A stretch of 64,000 bases of DNA from Rhyacophila brunnea. Lineage: Eukaryota > Arthropoda > Insecta > Trichoptera > Rhyacophilidae. A program made the position numbers and the translations under genes. Location of the stretch: NCBI GenBank assembly GCA_022495005.1, contig JAGYXB010000460.1, forward strand, positions 930,001 through 994,000. The letters are read 5' to 3'. The notes beneath the pieces are model-generated. The model ran no database searches and was not told the origin of the DNA. It worked only from the letters and a program-made list of their open reading frames with translations. The stretch's first letter is position 1; every line of letters begins with the position of its first letter. Of the stretch, positions 36,249 through 47,739 are shown one piece after another.

Positions 36249-36976
36249 CTATAAAAAATATATTAAAGTATTAATTTTTTTGTATTACAACACTATAGTA
36301 AATAAGATATATTATTCTTTGTTTGAAATTTGAATTATTTTTCTACAATTAAAAAAGAAATTGCTATGTGTGCAAATTATTTTATTATGTATTATTAAAC
36401 TCCGGCTAAATTTGATTTTGGTAAATATGTAACAGGCATGTTTAAATGACCATCGCAACATTTGGATAAATGAGACAGTAATAATAAGAACAGTAGACAG
36501 TTCCAGAAATCGTTATAATGAGTGGAATTACACACGCACAATCTTTCTCATATATTAAAATTACATATGCAAGTGAAGTGAATGCTTCACAGTCAGGGCA
36601 AGTAGACTAGATTGTTTTTTTCAATGCGATTCAAAATTAATGTTATTTTTCAGTTTATTGCAAAGTTATATTATTACTTTTATTTTATGTAGGTATGTAT
36701 GATGTTTATTTTGTTGTTTAATTTATTAATAAATTGGCTTCATATTTGAATACATGAAATAAAAATGGCACTAAGTGCCCGAAAATCGAAAAAAAAGTGA
36801 GTATGCAGAAATATTCTATGTGCCATCGCTAATATCCTAAATACATGTCTAAGTACCAAAAAAAATTATTAGAACTTCTATGGATATTTAAAGATGACAC
36901 TGGGTGTAAGAGAGAGCGTGATTAGTTTTAAAATTGGCACTAAGTGCCGTTTTGTTTCAACTGATATTATATCAAA
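36249..36976. other. AT-rich gap upstream of the visible COG8 exons
   Basis: No COG8 exon is recognisable here. The near-palindrome GGCACTAAGTGCC occurs twice (about 36766 and 36936). Confidence 0.4.
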
Positions 36977-37177
36977 ATGGCTGGCAATGGTGTTTTAGCG
37001 TCTTGTCCTAATGTTATACAACGTCGTAAAAATGGTGAAAAGAGTGTGAATTGTGCGAGAAAAAAACTGAAAGACGCCGGCAAAGAATATGTGTCATGTG
37101 TTAATAAAGTGATATCTGCAAGAAAACCGCCAAATAATGAGCTAAATGCTAATTTAAATTTTCAAGTCATATTTTAA
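36977..37177 (+). CDS. short ORF resembling a transposon-associated insect protein
   Basis: The 66-codon frame contains ARKKLKDAGKEYVS followed by a basic KVISARKPP. This pattern resembles the N-terminus of multicopy uncharacterised proteins in some insects (R-K-x-L-x-x-x-GKEY-x-S...ARK). It ends in an AT-rich stop with no following domain, so it is most likely a transposon-derived fragment. The family link rests on recollection of the pattern and is weak. Confidence 0.25.
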   Translation: MAGNGVLASCPNVIQRRKNGEKSVNCARKKLKDAGKEYVSCVNKVISARKPPNNELNANLNFQVIF

Positions 37178-37463
37178 TTTTCGCCAAGATTTTATATTGG
37201 CAACCGTTTTCAAGTTATGATATACAAAAAGTGCATGAGAACGTATTATTAGAAAATAAGCCATAAGGATATTGTGAGTTTCGAAAATAACTAGTTGAAG
37301 ATGATGTCATATTGTGATAATATTTGGTAGGGTTGTCAAAAAACGGTATTTCTTAGAAAATCTTTATCTTACGAAATTAAAAAAACAATAATGTAACATG
37401 GAATCAAAATTTAAAAAATAAATATAAACAAAAATGAAATTTAGTGCAATAAAACAAGTATAC

Positions 37464-38862
37464 TTAAGGGGGGACATGCTCGTCGAAGGTCAAAATTGAG
37501 TTTTTATTGTATTTTCAAACCATGATCTGGACACTCCTTAAACGTTGTAGATAATCTATTTATATAATTTTGAAGCCTTATTATCCTTTATAGTTATTTT
37601 AAACATTTGATGACTGCATAAAGTATTTTTGTTACATAAAATAGTATTCTTTTAAACCTCTGGCTCTAATGTTTTAGAATATAGTCATATTTCGGTACAT
37701 AACTGTGCAGTGGTGTTAAGATTTTATACATTTATTAATTTTTAAAAGCATTTATAAAACTATTAGCATAATTTATTACGAGATAATTTTTGTAAAATAT
37801 TCACAATAAAAAATTATATTGATAATCTCTGTGATCCCAAATTTGACAAGAATTAGGCATTTTATTATTCAAAAAATCGACAAGATTACCACATTTGAAG
37901 ATGATTCTAAAGACACTTATTATAAGCTATGTCTTTGACCATTCAAGTGTGATAAACATTTTATGAATAATGATTGCTTTATAATAATTATTGACCTAAG
38001 AATAAGGTAGTGTTTTTTTGAAATACGCCATTTCTTTTGTCATTCCCAGTGGTTAAGCTACAACATACGGCCGTAGCCATAAATTGACAAACTATAATTA
38101 AAATAGGGAGTAAAATTATGTTAACGCGCGTGTTTGAACATGTACCTAACTGATTTTTTTTTATTATTTTTTTAAACGGTACATGTTCAAACACGCGCGT
38201 CAATATCATTTTACTCCCTACTTCAATTATAGTTTGTCAATTTATGGCTACGGCCGTATGTTGTAGCTTAACTACTGGGGAATGACAAAAGAAATGGCGT
38301 ATTTCAAAAAAACACTACCTTATTCTTAGGTCAATAATTATTATAAAGCAATCAATATTCATAAGATGTTTATCACACTTGAATGGCCAAAGACATAGCT
38401 TATAATAAATATCTTTAGAATCATCTTCAAATATATTAATCTTGCCAAATTTTTGAATAATAAAATGCCTAATTCTTGTCAAATTTGGGATCACAGAGAT
38501 TATCAATATAATTTTTTATCGTGAATATTTTACAAAAATTATCTCATAATAAATTATGCTCATGATTTTATAAATGCATTTAAAAATTAATAAATGTAAA
38601 AAATTTTAACACCACTGCACAGTTATGTACCGAAATATGACTATATTCTAAAACATTAGAGCGAGAGGTTTAAAAGAATACTATTTTATGTAACAAAAAT
38701 ACTTAATGCAGTCATCAAATGTTAAAAATAATTATAAAGGATAATAAGGCTTCAAAATTATATAAATAGATTATCTACAACGTTTAAGGAGTGTCTAGGA
38801 TCATGGTTTGAAAATACAATAAAAACTCAATTTTGACCTTCGACGAGCATGTCCCCCCTTAA
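37464..38862. mobile_element. 1.39-kb foldback element with roughly 680-bp inverted arms, TTAA-flanked
   Basis: TTAA at 37464-37467 and 38859-38862 bound the element. Arms 37468-38146 and 38178-38858 are reverse complements with a few per cent visible differences (for example CATGATCTGGACACTCC versus CATGATCCTAGACACTCC), separated by about 30 AT bases. Ends read GGGGGGACATGCTCGTCG. A TTAA duplication suggests piggyBac-type mobilisation. Open frames within the arms are short and mirrored and no transposase is seen. A single arm recurs at 51399-52111. Confidence 0.85.
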
Positions 38863-39252
38863 GTTGTTAATATTTACTGTAGAGTATTGATTCGTTTCAA
38901 TATGAGAATTCTTTTCGTATACTCTCGAGACTGGTACTAATACTTTTAAGCACATCAAAAAATATCAACCAGCCATCTCCTTAATAATGGTTCTAGATAT
39001 ATCTAGTGATATAATATGAAGCATGAAATTTAACACATCACAATGATAATTTACATTTTAAAGAGTTTTATATAATATATATCTAAAATCATTAATAAGA
39101 TAATATATACCTATAGTTTTAGGAAATTTAAAGATTATCTTAGGTGAAATAAAAACCCTAGAGAAAGAAAGTGTATAAACACAAATTAATTCAATCAACG
39201 TTGAATAAATTTGTGTTTATATTTTTATATTATTTTATCGTTATTTATGACA

Positions 39253-39910
39253 TTAAGGGGAAGGTTTGTACCTACCAGAGGCACCTAGCGAAAAAAATAC
39301 GAAGCTTACAATTTGAGACATTTTTTTGATAATTTACAATTTAAACTATATTTATTAATAAATATGTATCTGAAAACATTAAAAAGAACAATATATTTTT
39401 AAATTCAAAATGAACTTACAATAATTGTAAAAAATATCTGAATTTGTTACATATTTATGTCCACAGTTACGTTATTATTACATATTATATTTATGGTCAT
39501 ATTTATCATTAAAATTTAGTATATTAAGTTTTATATCGTTTGACGTAGAGATTTTAGATTCTTTCATAGTTTTAATATTTTTTATATTTATTTAAAAAAA
39601 ATATCGATTTTTATAAAAATATAAATGTGTATAACTTGAAACTATTTTTATTTATATCAAATCGAGCTTAAATATTAGGACCATACCTAAATAAGATTTC
39701 ATATAAATAAAAAGGATTTCAAGTTATACACATTTATATTTTTATAAAAATCGAATATTGGAACTAAATATTTTTCTTTTTAATATTTTCAGATACATTT
39801 TTATTAATTAATACAGTTGGAATTGTAAATTATCAATAAAAAAGGTCTCAAATTGCAAGCTTCGTACTTTCCCGCTAGGTGCCTCTGGTAGATACAAGCA
39901 TCCCCCTTAA
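39253..39910. mobile_element. second TTAA-flanked foldback element, about 650 bp
   Basis: TTAA at 39253-39256 and 39907-39910. The left end (GGGGAAGGTTTGTACC...ACCAGAGGCACCTAGCG) is inverted at the right (CGCTAGGTGCCTCTGGT...). The symmetry runs to a centre near 39680, where GTGTATAACTTGAAA and TTTCAAGTTATACAC face each other. It is not the same sequence as the element at 37464, but both termini begin TTAAGGGG. Confidence 0.8.
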
Positions 39911-40327
39911 GATTAAATATATTTTCTCAAAAGCTATCGAATGATTTTTTTCAAATACCTATTATAATCTTTATATGCTAAAAATTTATATACTTAACTT
40001 GAAATGCTATTTGTTATTAGGACAATCGGTGTCTTTTAATAAAACAATGAATTATTATAAAAAAAACTTTTCTACAACATTTGAGAAAACTTAATAAATT
40101 ACAATCTAATGACATAATATTATTTAATAATAAAATTAATTTGTTCAACGAACGTACATTTTATACTTAATAGTTTTTTTTTAAAATTATATATTATTTT
40201 AAAATTTAAAAAAATATATATTTGTATTTTTAATGGTTTTAGATAAGTATTGCTGATACGATATATAAAATTCCAACCTTGTTAATGTATCGCTAGATGT
40301 CTTAAGTACCATTTCACTTCCCCTTAG
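39911..40327. repeat. related foldback arm adjoining the second element
   Basis: The right edge (CGCTAGATGTCTTAAGTACC...TTCCCCTTAG) resembles the right end of the element at 39253-39910 in the same orientation. No matching left end is found. It is probably a decayed or truncated relative. Confidence 0.45.
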
Positions 40328-40566
40328 GTGTGATTGATAGTATTATTAATGAATGTTGATTGAAAAATTGTATCATAACATAAAACTCTTATCAATTATA
40401 ATATTACTTAATATAGTTACGTTTTGCAGTACTGTTTCGAAACAAATTAACACTCAACGATAAGTGCCAAAGTTTACTGCATTCCTAAGTAACATATACA
40501 ATTTTTAGTATGGCAGATATTATTTTAAGTTTCTAATTGATTATTCAATTAATAAATCATTACATA

Positions 40567-40746
40567 TTAAACGGTTCGCTTGGCAAGTATGTCCATAATG
40601 CAGATCACGTTGGTGGTGCTTGTGAAATAATGTAGTAGAGCAAACTCTTGGCGTGTAGGTTTTGTGAATAGGCCTTTCATTTCCTGCTCACTGTACTTAT
40701 TGATAAATAGATATGCCAGCTTGAGTATTGTGGACCGACCGCCTCG
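40567..40746 (-). other. 59-codon open frame, protein-like, unknown
   Basis: The minus-strand frame runs from just after a stop to TAA at 40567-40569 and includes KLAYLFINKYSEQEMKGLF and YFTSTTNVICIMDILAKR. It has no start codon in frame and no clear acceptor. Composition is protein-like, but the family is not recognised. It could be a terminal exon or a transposon scrap. Confidence 0.25.
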
Positions 40747-41829
40747 TTACAAGTGGATTAAATAATGCTCTCTGATAACATAACATTTTTTTCGTTACAT
40801 ATTTTTAAAGATTGACAAATACTTGTGAATGCGTTTTAGATTCGACAAAATGTTTTTGTGTAATTCTCAAAGTCCGCGTTATCAATAATCTATTAATCAA
40901 ATATCTATAAGTACGACCAATAAAATAAATGCCGGCCTCGATAAAAATGAAAGAAACTGACACCAAATTAAATGATAATATTACCAAATATTATTTTGGT
41001 AAGTACATAAATAATCAAAGACTCAGGTTAAATATCTGATCAAACCTTTCATAAACTTTGAATGTAGCCGTATCAAACATAATCATAATAAGTAGTAATA
41101 AAAACCAACCAGAATATTTTAAGGTACATTTTTTGAATATGTTTTATTTTACAATAATTATATTTTCCAGCACATCCATTTTATACACAAGACTGCTATC
41201 AGCGGCTATGGAGGGTAGTTTATCATATTTTTGTATTTAGGTATTATAATTGTTACAATAAGTTAGCCGTCTAAACTGTCAAGATAGTCTATCTCATTCT
41301 AAAAGTTAACACAGCCAAGATAAGTGCTGTTAAAACATAGAACTTTATGACTTACTGTAAAATTATCCGCCTCAATACATAAATATGATAAACTACCCTA
41401 AATAATCGCCGATAGCATCATTGTGTATAGAATAGATACGCTGGTGGTTTTTGCTGCTAACCCAAAATTGTTTCAATTAAAACCATTGTATCATAACAAA
41501 ATATGTTTAAAAAAAACCTTTTTGGGAGGTGGCCAAGATCCAAATTTGATTGTATAGCCAATGGTGAAAAGTAACTATTATATTCTTACCACAAGAAAAT
41601 AAATTGACGTGAACGATTTAAAGATGTCTCAATATAATTATAACATGAGAATTAGTGTACGCTGGACCTGATTAAAAAATATGTACGTAAATTTGACCCA
41701 GAGCTGCATGATACATAATGAAACTAGATGTAACATTTTTAGCCTCTACTAAATTGTGGAGAGATTCAATAATAACTAGTTTATGTAGGTACTTACTAAA
41801 ATATTAAAATAGTCATATAGTATCTTATT

Positions 41830-42335
41830 GTGCCATCCCCTAGCTGAGGCCGGCTACCATCAAGGCGATCTTAGCCTTGTCATTTGCTATACGGAACAGT
41901 TCAGTGGAACTGTACACGTACCTCGTACCAATCACGGAGGTTCTTAAATCCACAAAAAGAGTATTATTCTTTGTTAAGTTGACCGTTGATCTTTCCTTGG
42001 ATGACAAGTTGAGAAATTCTGTACCTTTTTCCTCTCATAATATAGTCGAGGTATTGTAGTTTTCTGGTTTTAATACAACGTGGAAATTCTCATTTTTTCC
42101 CGATTAGATTGAGAAATTTATGATTTGTCTCCCGGTCAGTCCAAGGAAATTTGAGGATGCGTATATACAGCTACATCTCGAATGTTTCAACTCTCCGTGA
42201 CATTTCTTGGTTTAGCGTCCAAACTTCCATACCATAGAAAAGAATTATTTGAGAGAACATAAAAACGTATCATACGCAGTCTCAGACCTAGGTTAGGGTC
42301 ACGATTGCTAAGGAGGCGTGTCATTTTGAGAAAGG
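41830..42335 (-). pseudogene. degenerate non-LTR retrotransposon C-terminus
   Basis: The minus strand, with stops and frameshifts, contains SMVWKFGR, SSNFLGLTGRQ and a final STELFRIANDKAKIALMVAG followed by LS and a stop. This is the order seen at the end of RTE/jockey-type ORFs. No catalytic YADD box is included. Confidence 0.6.
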
Positions 42336-42354
42336 CACTCATTACGGACACGAC

Positions 42355-42425
42355 ATGATTTTTTCTAGTGTATATGCATGAGATGTTTTCAAATTATGTA
42401 TATTAAATATATAGAATTTTACATT
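42355..42425 (+). mobile_element. SINE family B tail fragment
   Basis: GATTTTTTCTAGTGTATATGCATGAG followed by TTTTCAAATTATGTATATT is repeated almost exactly in the tail of the SINE at 42845-43005. Confidence 0.6.
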
Positions 42426-42509
42426 CTCAAATCTTGTGTCTTATTAGATGAATAAAAAAAATAGTTTATTAAATTATTAGCAAGTTAAAGTACGTAATTA
42501 CTAAATAAT

Positions 42510-42748
42510 GGATCCGCGACGTCGACGTGGACTATAAAGCCGTGGGTCCCAGGTTCGAATCCTGGGTCTGGCAAGTGCACATATTGTTTTTTAATTTGTG
42601 TGTGTCAGGGTATGGACCTAATAGGTTGAGCAAATGGCTGACATCCATTTCTCGTAAAAAAAAAAACAAAAATCTGTCAATACAAACCTCCACTCTGTGG
42701 AGGCCCATATGATCCTATCAGGATCGGACATGGTCGAAAAAAAAAAAT
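42510..42748 (+). mobile_element. tRNA-derived SINE, family A
   Basis: A consensus Pol III B box, GGTTCGAATCC, follows GCCGTGGGTCCCA. The body (AATAGGTTGAGCAAATGGC), hairpin CCTCCACTCTGTGGAGG, terminal GGATCGGACATGGTCG and poly-A tail are all present. It is a well-preserved copy. Confidence 0.85.
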
Positions 42749-42844
42749 CTTAATTTAATAAACGAAAACCGATAGCCAACATTATAACACAATTCGATAA
42801 GCATTTCATGTAAAAGTGACTAGTTAAAATCGTCGTAATTAACT

Positions 42845-43005
42845 AAGATGCCGGTAGCTTAATTGGAAAAGCATACTAGCGTAAATCCAGCAGATACAGG
42901 TTCATGTCCCGTCGGGTGTCGTATTTTTTTTTCTACAAAATGATTTTTTCTAGTGTGTATATTATGCATGAGATGTTTTCAAATTATGTATAGTTAATAA
43001 TAATT
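42845..43005 (+). mobile_element. tRNA-derived SINE, family B
   Basis: The A-box-like GGTAGCTTAATTGG and B-box-like GGTTCATGTCCC are spaced as in a tRNA. The tail GATTTTTTCTAGTGTG...ATGTTTTCAAATTATGTAT is shared with 42355-42425, 47345-47500 and 59905-60010. Confidence 0.65.
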
Positions 43006-43404
43006 TTGTTTTTGTTTCAGTTTTTTGTAGTCATATATAAAAAAAATATATTATAATCCTACAGACTACAGTTTTTTAAAAAAAAATATTAATGCTCATA
43101 ATATAGTTATATTTTTTGAAAGGTTTTCTTACATATTACTTTTAGTACAGAATTAGAAGTATACTTGACTCCAACTCATAATGAGGGGGGAAGATATAGG
43201 GTAAAATAAGCGTTCGTCGAAAGAGATTCCATTGGCTACGCACTCTCCGTAAGTGGCTCAATCTCCAAGACGTTAGGATGTACAGGTGTACTGCAACTTG
43301 GTCGCCAACCTTCGATAAAAAATAGCACCAAGAGAAGAGCATATTATTATTATTATATAAAATACTATTAAATAATATAAAAATAATATAGTATGCATTA
43401 ATAG

Positions 43405-43832
43405 CTTGGCCTAATAGAATCTCCGACTTGCTTATGTGGCGAATTGCAGGATGCCGATCACATCCTCTGGGAGTGTCCCTATATGTCGGTTGAAAGGGAA
43501 GAGCTTCTCAAGTTGGTCTGACCCTCAGTTGGACCGGTCGGCCATTTCGACTTGGTATCTACGAGGGAAAATTTCTCAGCTTTTAAAAAGTTTGCGGCAT
43601 TATACGGCAAGCAAGAAGGTCTTTTCTCATCGAGAATTGACCGTAATACATTATATGGAATTAGGGATCATGCACACTCTAGTGCACGCCAACCAAGGTC
43701 TTGGGAAGTTGCTCCTGGGACACTTTTGGCACAAATTTGAACAGCGCCTATAGTTCGTTACGCCACGGTATACGCCTGCATAACGGGTGTGGAGATGTGG
43801 CGGGTGGTGGAAGGAAAAGCAAGTATGCATTA
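43405..43832 (+). pseudogene. R1/jockey-like retrotransposon C-terminal tail, tandem copy 1
   Basis: Across frames the region reads CLCGELQDADHILWECPYMS followed by the ERGELLKLV region, GPVGHFDLVSTRENFSAFK and RHYTASKK. A Cys-x-Cys followed by Asp-His-Ile-Leu-Trp-Glu-Cys-Pro is the CCHC tail of R1/jockey-type reverse transcriptase ORFs. A second copy follows about 465 bp on. Both end in GGAAAAGCAAGTATGCATTAA. Confidence 0.65.
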
Positions 43833-43869
43833 ATTAATTCTTAACCGGACACGGTGGTTTTGCCTCCAA

Positions 43870-44306
43870 GCTCTCTGTCAGCCTGGCCTAATAGAATCTC
43901 CGACTTGCTTATGTGGTGAATTGCAGGATGCCGATCACATCCTCTGGGAGTGTCCCCATATGTCGGTTGAAAAGGAAGAGCTTCTCAAGTTGGTCCGACC
44001 CTCAGTTGGACCGGTCGGCCATTACAACTTGGTATCTACGAAGAAAATTTTTCAGCTTTTAAAAAGTTTGAGGCATTATACGGCGAGCGAGAAGGTCTTT
44101 TCTCATCGAGAATTGACCGTAATACATTATATGGAAGTAGGGATCACGCACACTCTAGTGCACGCCAACCAAGGTCTTGGAAAGTTGCTCCTGGAACACT
44201 TTCGGCACAAATGTGAACAGCGTCTATCGTTCGCCACGGTAAATGCCTGCATAATGGATGTGGAGACGTGGCGGGTGATGGAGGGAAAAGCAAGTATGCA
44301 TTAATT
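43870..44306 (+). pseudogene. R1/jockey-like retrotransposon C-terminal tail, tandem copy 2
   Basis: An open frame from about 43880 to 44304 includes CQPGLIESPTCLCGELQDAD, DHILWECPHM and GPVGHYNLVSTKKIFQLLK. It is less interrupted than the neighbouring copy. There is no reverse transcriptase or endonuclease domain. The duplication of just this tail is unusual. Confidence 0.65.
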
Positions 44307-45530
44307 TTTAGTTATGTGCGTTTGTTGATATTATGCTGATAGTTTTACTTTTAATATATTGTCGGAAAAGTCAATGTAGAGTAGGAAAATTAACACCTAT
44401 ATTATTAGGCTAGATATGAACATAGTTTATGTTGTTTACTACTTCACTCCTTAGCTTTTTTCTTTTCAAGACCTCATGTGTGAGAGACAATTGGCACGTT
44501 CTTTTAGAATTAAATCATAATTAAAGTGAAAAAAGTAACGTCGATATAGAATAGAATGTTAATTATTTTCCAATATCACCCTTTCCCCAGGAAAATGATT
44601 ATAGCTAATACGATTGCCAATATCTTCATCGATATCCATAACGGATTTTTTTTATACTGGTACCAAATTAACCTTACCAATTATTAATCAATTAAAATAT
44701 TTGAACAATTATAATATAAATCAGTAAATTATTCCGACTTCATGCAATATCAATGCTTATGTGTGAGTCCCTTGCGTTTAGAAAAGATGATAGAAAGTGT
44801 CCCACGTCCCCGAAAGATGTATCAAGAATGCAATCAAATGATAGAATATGGACCAAAGTTTTCTACCAGGGTGTTTTGTTATGATCAGGCCACAAAGCTC
44901 AAATATAACAAAGCGTGCCAACTGTTAATATTGATTGTTTGTTACATTTGCGTGACATCCTTGCATATTGTTATCATACATACGTAACTATTGAAAATAA
45001 CATATTCTTTAACACTTCATAAGTTTATCTCATATTTTTTCATACTCGACATCCGTAGCCTATTATACCACCCAGTAGCGAAGCCAGTTACCATTAATTC
45101 TGTGTTTCTTGAATGGATATTATTAAAAAAAAAAATGGACAATTGTAAATGCACCCCTTTTCATGGGGGTGGCACTACATAAACACCTTATTATAACAAG
45201 TACAAAGTTACGAGCTTCTAATAATTATTACAGTATATGATAAATACACAATCAAAGTGAAACATCTCAATGTCTTGCAGTCCAGGGTACTGTAATAACC
45301 CTTATGACCGTGTACCACGTGTGCAGTCTAACTAATTATCCGATCTTTATAAAAATGTACATATAATGTTATTTTGGATATATTAACATGTATTAATGCG
45401 GTTAGAAAGAGTTATCAATATAATATATTACATCCTCACATGTATAAAAGACGAATGCTTCATATATATTATATAGATATTAAATATATATTATATGAAG
45501 ATCACCTTATATGGTTCATGAAAAACCGCC
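44307..45530. other. intergenic DNA, nothing recognised
   Basis: An 81-codon frame at 44742-44987 matches nothing I know and has no splice context. The remainder is AT-rich. Confidence 0.4.
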
Positions 45531-45790
45531 ACTGTCTCAAGCGATAATGCCTCAATTATCCCAACGGCTCCACTATTAAATATGGATCTTGGCCATCCCA
45601 CAAAGGGGTTTCTTTAAAGTTGTTTACCGGAAATTGATATTATATACTTGCTTAATTTACACCGTCCTTATTCAGGATCCAAGCAAATATTGAAAAACAA
45701 TATCTGAATTCTTCAGACCCGGTAATAGAACCAAGACTCATGAATTCCTAAGCGGACACATTCGAACTCGTCTAGCACGGGCACTATTAT
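45530..45790 (-). mobile_element. decayed SINE, related to family A
   Basis: The minus strand shows GGTTCTATTACCGGGTCTG, then CAGATATTGTTTTTCAATAT and a 3' hairpin-like ACCCCTTTGTGGGATGGCCA. This echoes the order of family A with much divergence. A piece of the same 3' end (GGAGGTGGCCAAGATCC) is at about 41524-41555 on the plus strand. Confidence 0.4.
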
Positions 45791-45972
45791 AACATACAAA
45801 ACACCGCGGGGTGAGACCAGAAAATTATAAACATTTTTCCAAAATAAAATCACGTGAAAATCAAATGATTATTTTCCCCAAAGAAATAATCATGATTAAC
45901 ATGATTTTCATAATTATTGTCACCGGTGCCCGGTAACAAATATGGCACACAAAAAGGAAAATTGTTGGAAAC

Positions 45973-46157
45973 TAGAGTATACGCTTCTTAACTTTGGCTC
46001 TAGGGTGACAATGATGTAATATATTCTTTTATTTATTACTACATAATATATTAATTCAAGTGTATATTATTTTTGATCTAATTTTATTGGCGAGATAATT
46101 GGGCAAAGAAGCGTATCAGTGTAATAAAAAGTGCGAAGTTATGAATTGTATACTCTA
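45973..46157. mobile_element. 185-bp MITE with TAGAGTATAC ends
   Basis: The left TAGAGTATACGCTTCTTAAC is imperfectly inverted at the right as TAGAGTATACAATTCATAAC. If the outermost TA is the target site, the element would be Tc1/mariner-like. The left-end sequence recurs near 22607. Confidence 0.5.
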
Positions 46158-47149
46158 CAAAACTTCTATAGACCTACTTACTGAAGTTACTTTGTAAAGT
46201 TACAAAACCGAAAGAAAAAACTTTAAAACTTATCAATCAATGCATTGACTCACATGCAGGCATATTTTAAACAGCTGATAATAATCAATATGTAAGGTTT
46301 GGAATTTTGAGCTTCCTGAATAACTTTAAGACTTGACATTACAAATAACTATTGTAGAAAATACCAATAAATATTCTGATGATAGTTATTTTCTGAAATG
46401 AGTAGGTGAGTAAGTAACGATTTACTACGCAACAAGCTCAGATAAGGTAAGTCAAAGTAGCACAGGGTATATGAAAAAAAAACTTGCATATAGATACGAC
46501 AGTCAATCATTTGTCTCTTTATGAAACAAAACTTCATTTCTGCTATTACCTAATAGTGGATTTAATTAGATTACTTAATTGTACACTGAGCTGCGTGACA
46601 CTGTGTTCGATTACTACTGACTATGTTGTCTCATGGTTCTTTCATAAAAATAATATCCTAATATAAAATTATATCAAATATCTTGATATAAATCAAAATT
46701 CGAGTTCATTAAAAACAATGTTACAACATGGTTTTGATAATTAGTATTTCATTACGTAGAAATGATAATCTCGAGTGGATATAAGAGATATTATCTGAAA
46801 AAATAAAATAGAAATGAATTTAAAAGGTGACTTGTGAAAAGTATAATGTAAATGATTAATTTCATATTTTTATTTTTAAATGTTAACGTAAAAAATATAC
46901 TCATTAAAATTAATACACCACTTCTTATTCAATAATTCACAAGATTTCAGAATGTAACATTCTATATAATGAACGTTGAAGTTAATTGCCCCACCAAACC
47001 ACATCCGGTCTTAATCGGGCGTATCACTGGACCCTACGTTTGGACTTTATGTTAAGAGTACCCATGGAAGAAATGAGCACGTAGAGGCAATATTAAAATT
47101 AGTAGTAAGTAACAAAAGCTAATACAAAACTGCCGAATAATCTAAATGA
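46158..47149. other. intergenic AT-rich DNA, nothing recognised
   Basis: No supported gene or repeat. Confidence 0.4.
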
Positions 47150-47295
47150 AGAGATCTTCACGTTAGCAGTATGATTCCGCAATTTTCTAAATGCAACAAA
47201 ATTTGCCTTTGTGGCGATCAGGTCGGACGGTCAGATGGGCCCAACAGCTGGTTGAATCGACTTGACCAGCTCTTCCCTTATTCCTATATATTGAA
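47150..47295 (-). pseudogene. R1/jockey-like tail fragment
   Basis: The minus strand reads EELVKSIQPAVGPI (stop) PSDLIATKANFVAFRKLRNH, aligned with GPVGHYNLVSTKKIFQLLK at 43870-44306. It is short and interrupted. Confidence 0.55.
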
Positions 47296-47344
47296 CAATT
47301 AACATTTCATGTGGGATCTTCTAGTTAAAATTATTGTAATTAAT

Positions 47345-47500
47345 TAGGAGACCCGTAGCTTAATTGGTTACAGCATATTGGCGCGATAACAGTGAATATA
47401 CAAGTTCAAATTCCGTTGGACGTCGTATTTTTTTCAAAAAGTGAATTTTTCTAGTGGGTATATTATCTGAGGTGTTTTCAAGTTATGTATGTTCATTAAA
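47345..47500 (+). mobile_element. tRNA-derived SINE, family B
   Basis: CCCGTAGCTTAATTGGTTAC (A-box region), GTTCAAATTCC (B-box region) and GACGTCGTATTTTTTTC are followed by the family tail TTTTTCTAGTGGGTATATTA and TTTTCAAGTTATGTATG. Confidence 0.6.
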
Positions 47501-47739
47501 ATTCACTTTACATGGTCAGAAAATTAGCAGTTTCTAATGAAACAAATATTTTTTTTGCTAATCGAAGCGAGAGGTATGATGATGACCTCAGAATAAATTA
47601 CAATTATATTAAAATACATTAATAATATAAAATATTGATAATTATTTAATAAATATGACATCCTTATACTCGTATGTAGATGAGGACAAATGTCTTATAC
47701 TACTTATATATTATTATAATTGAATCAGTAGCATGTAAA

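Noticed and set aside
44742..44987. 81-codon plus-strand frame as a gene
   Set aside because: No homology recognised, no splice sites or promoter, and such lengths arise by chance in this much sequence.
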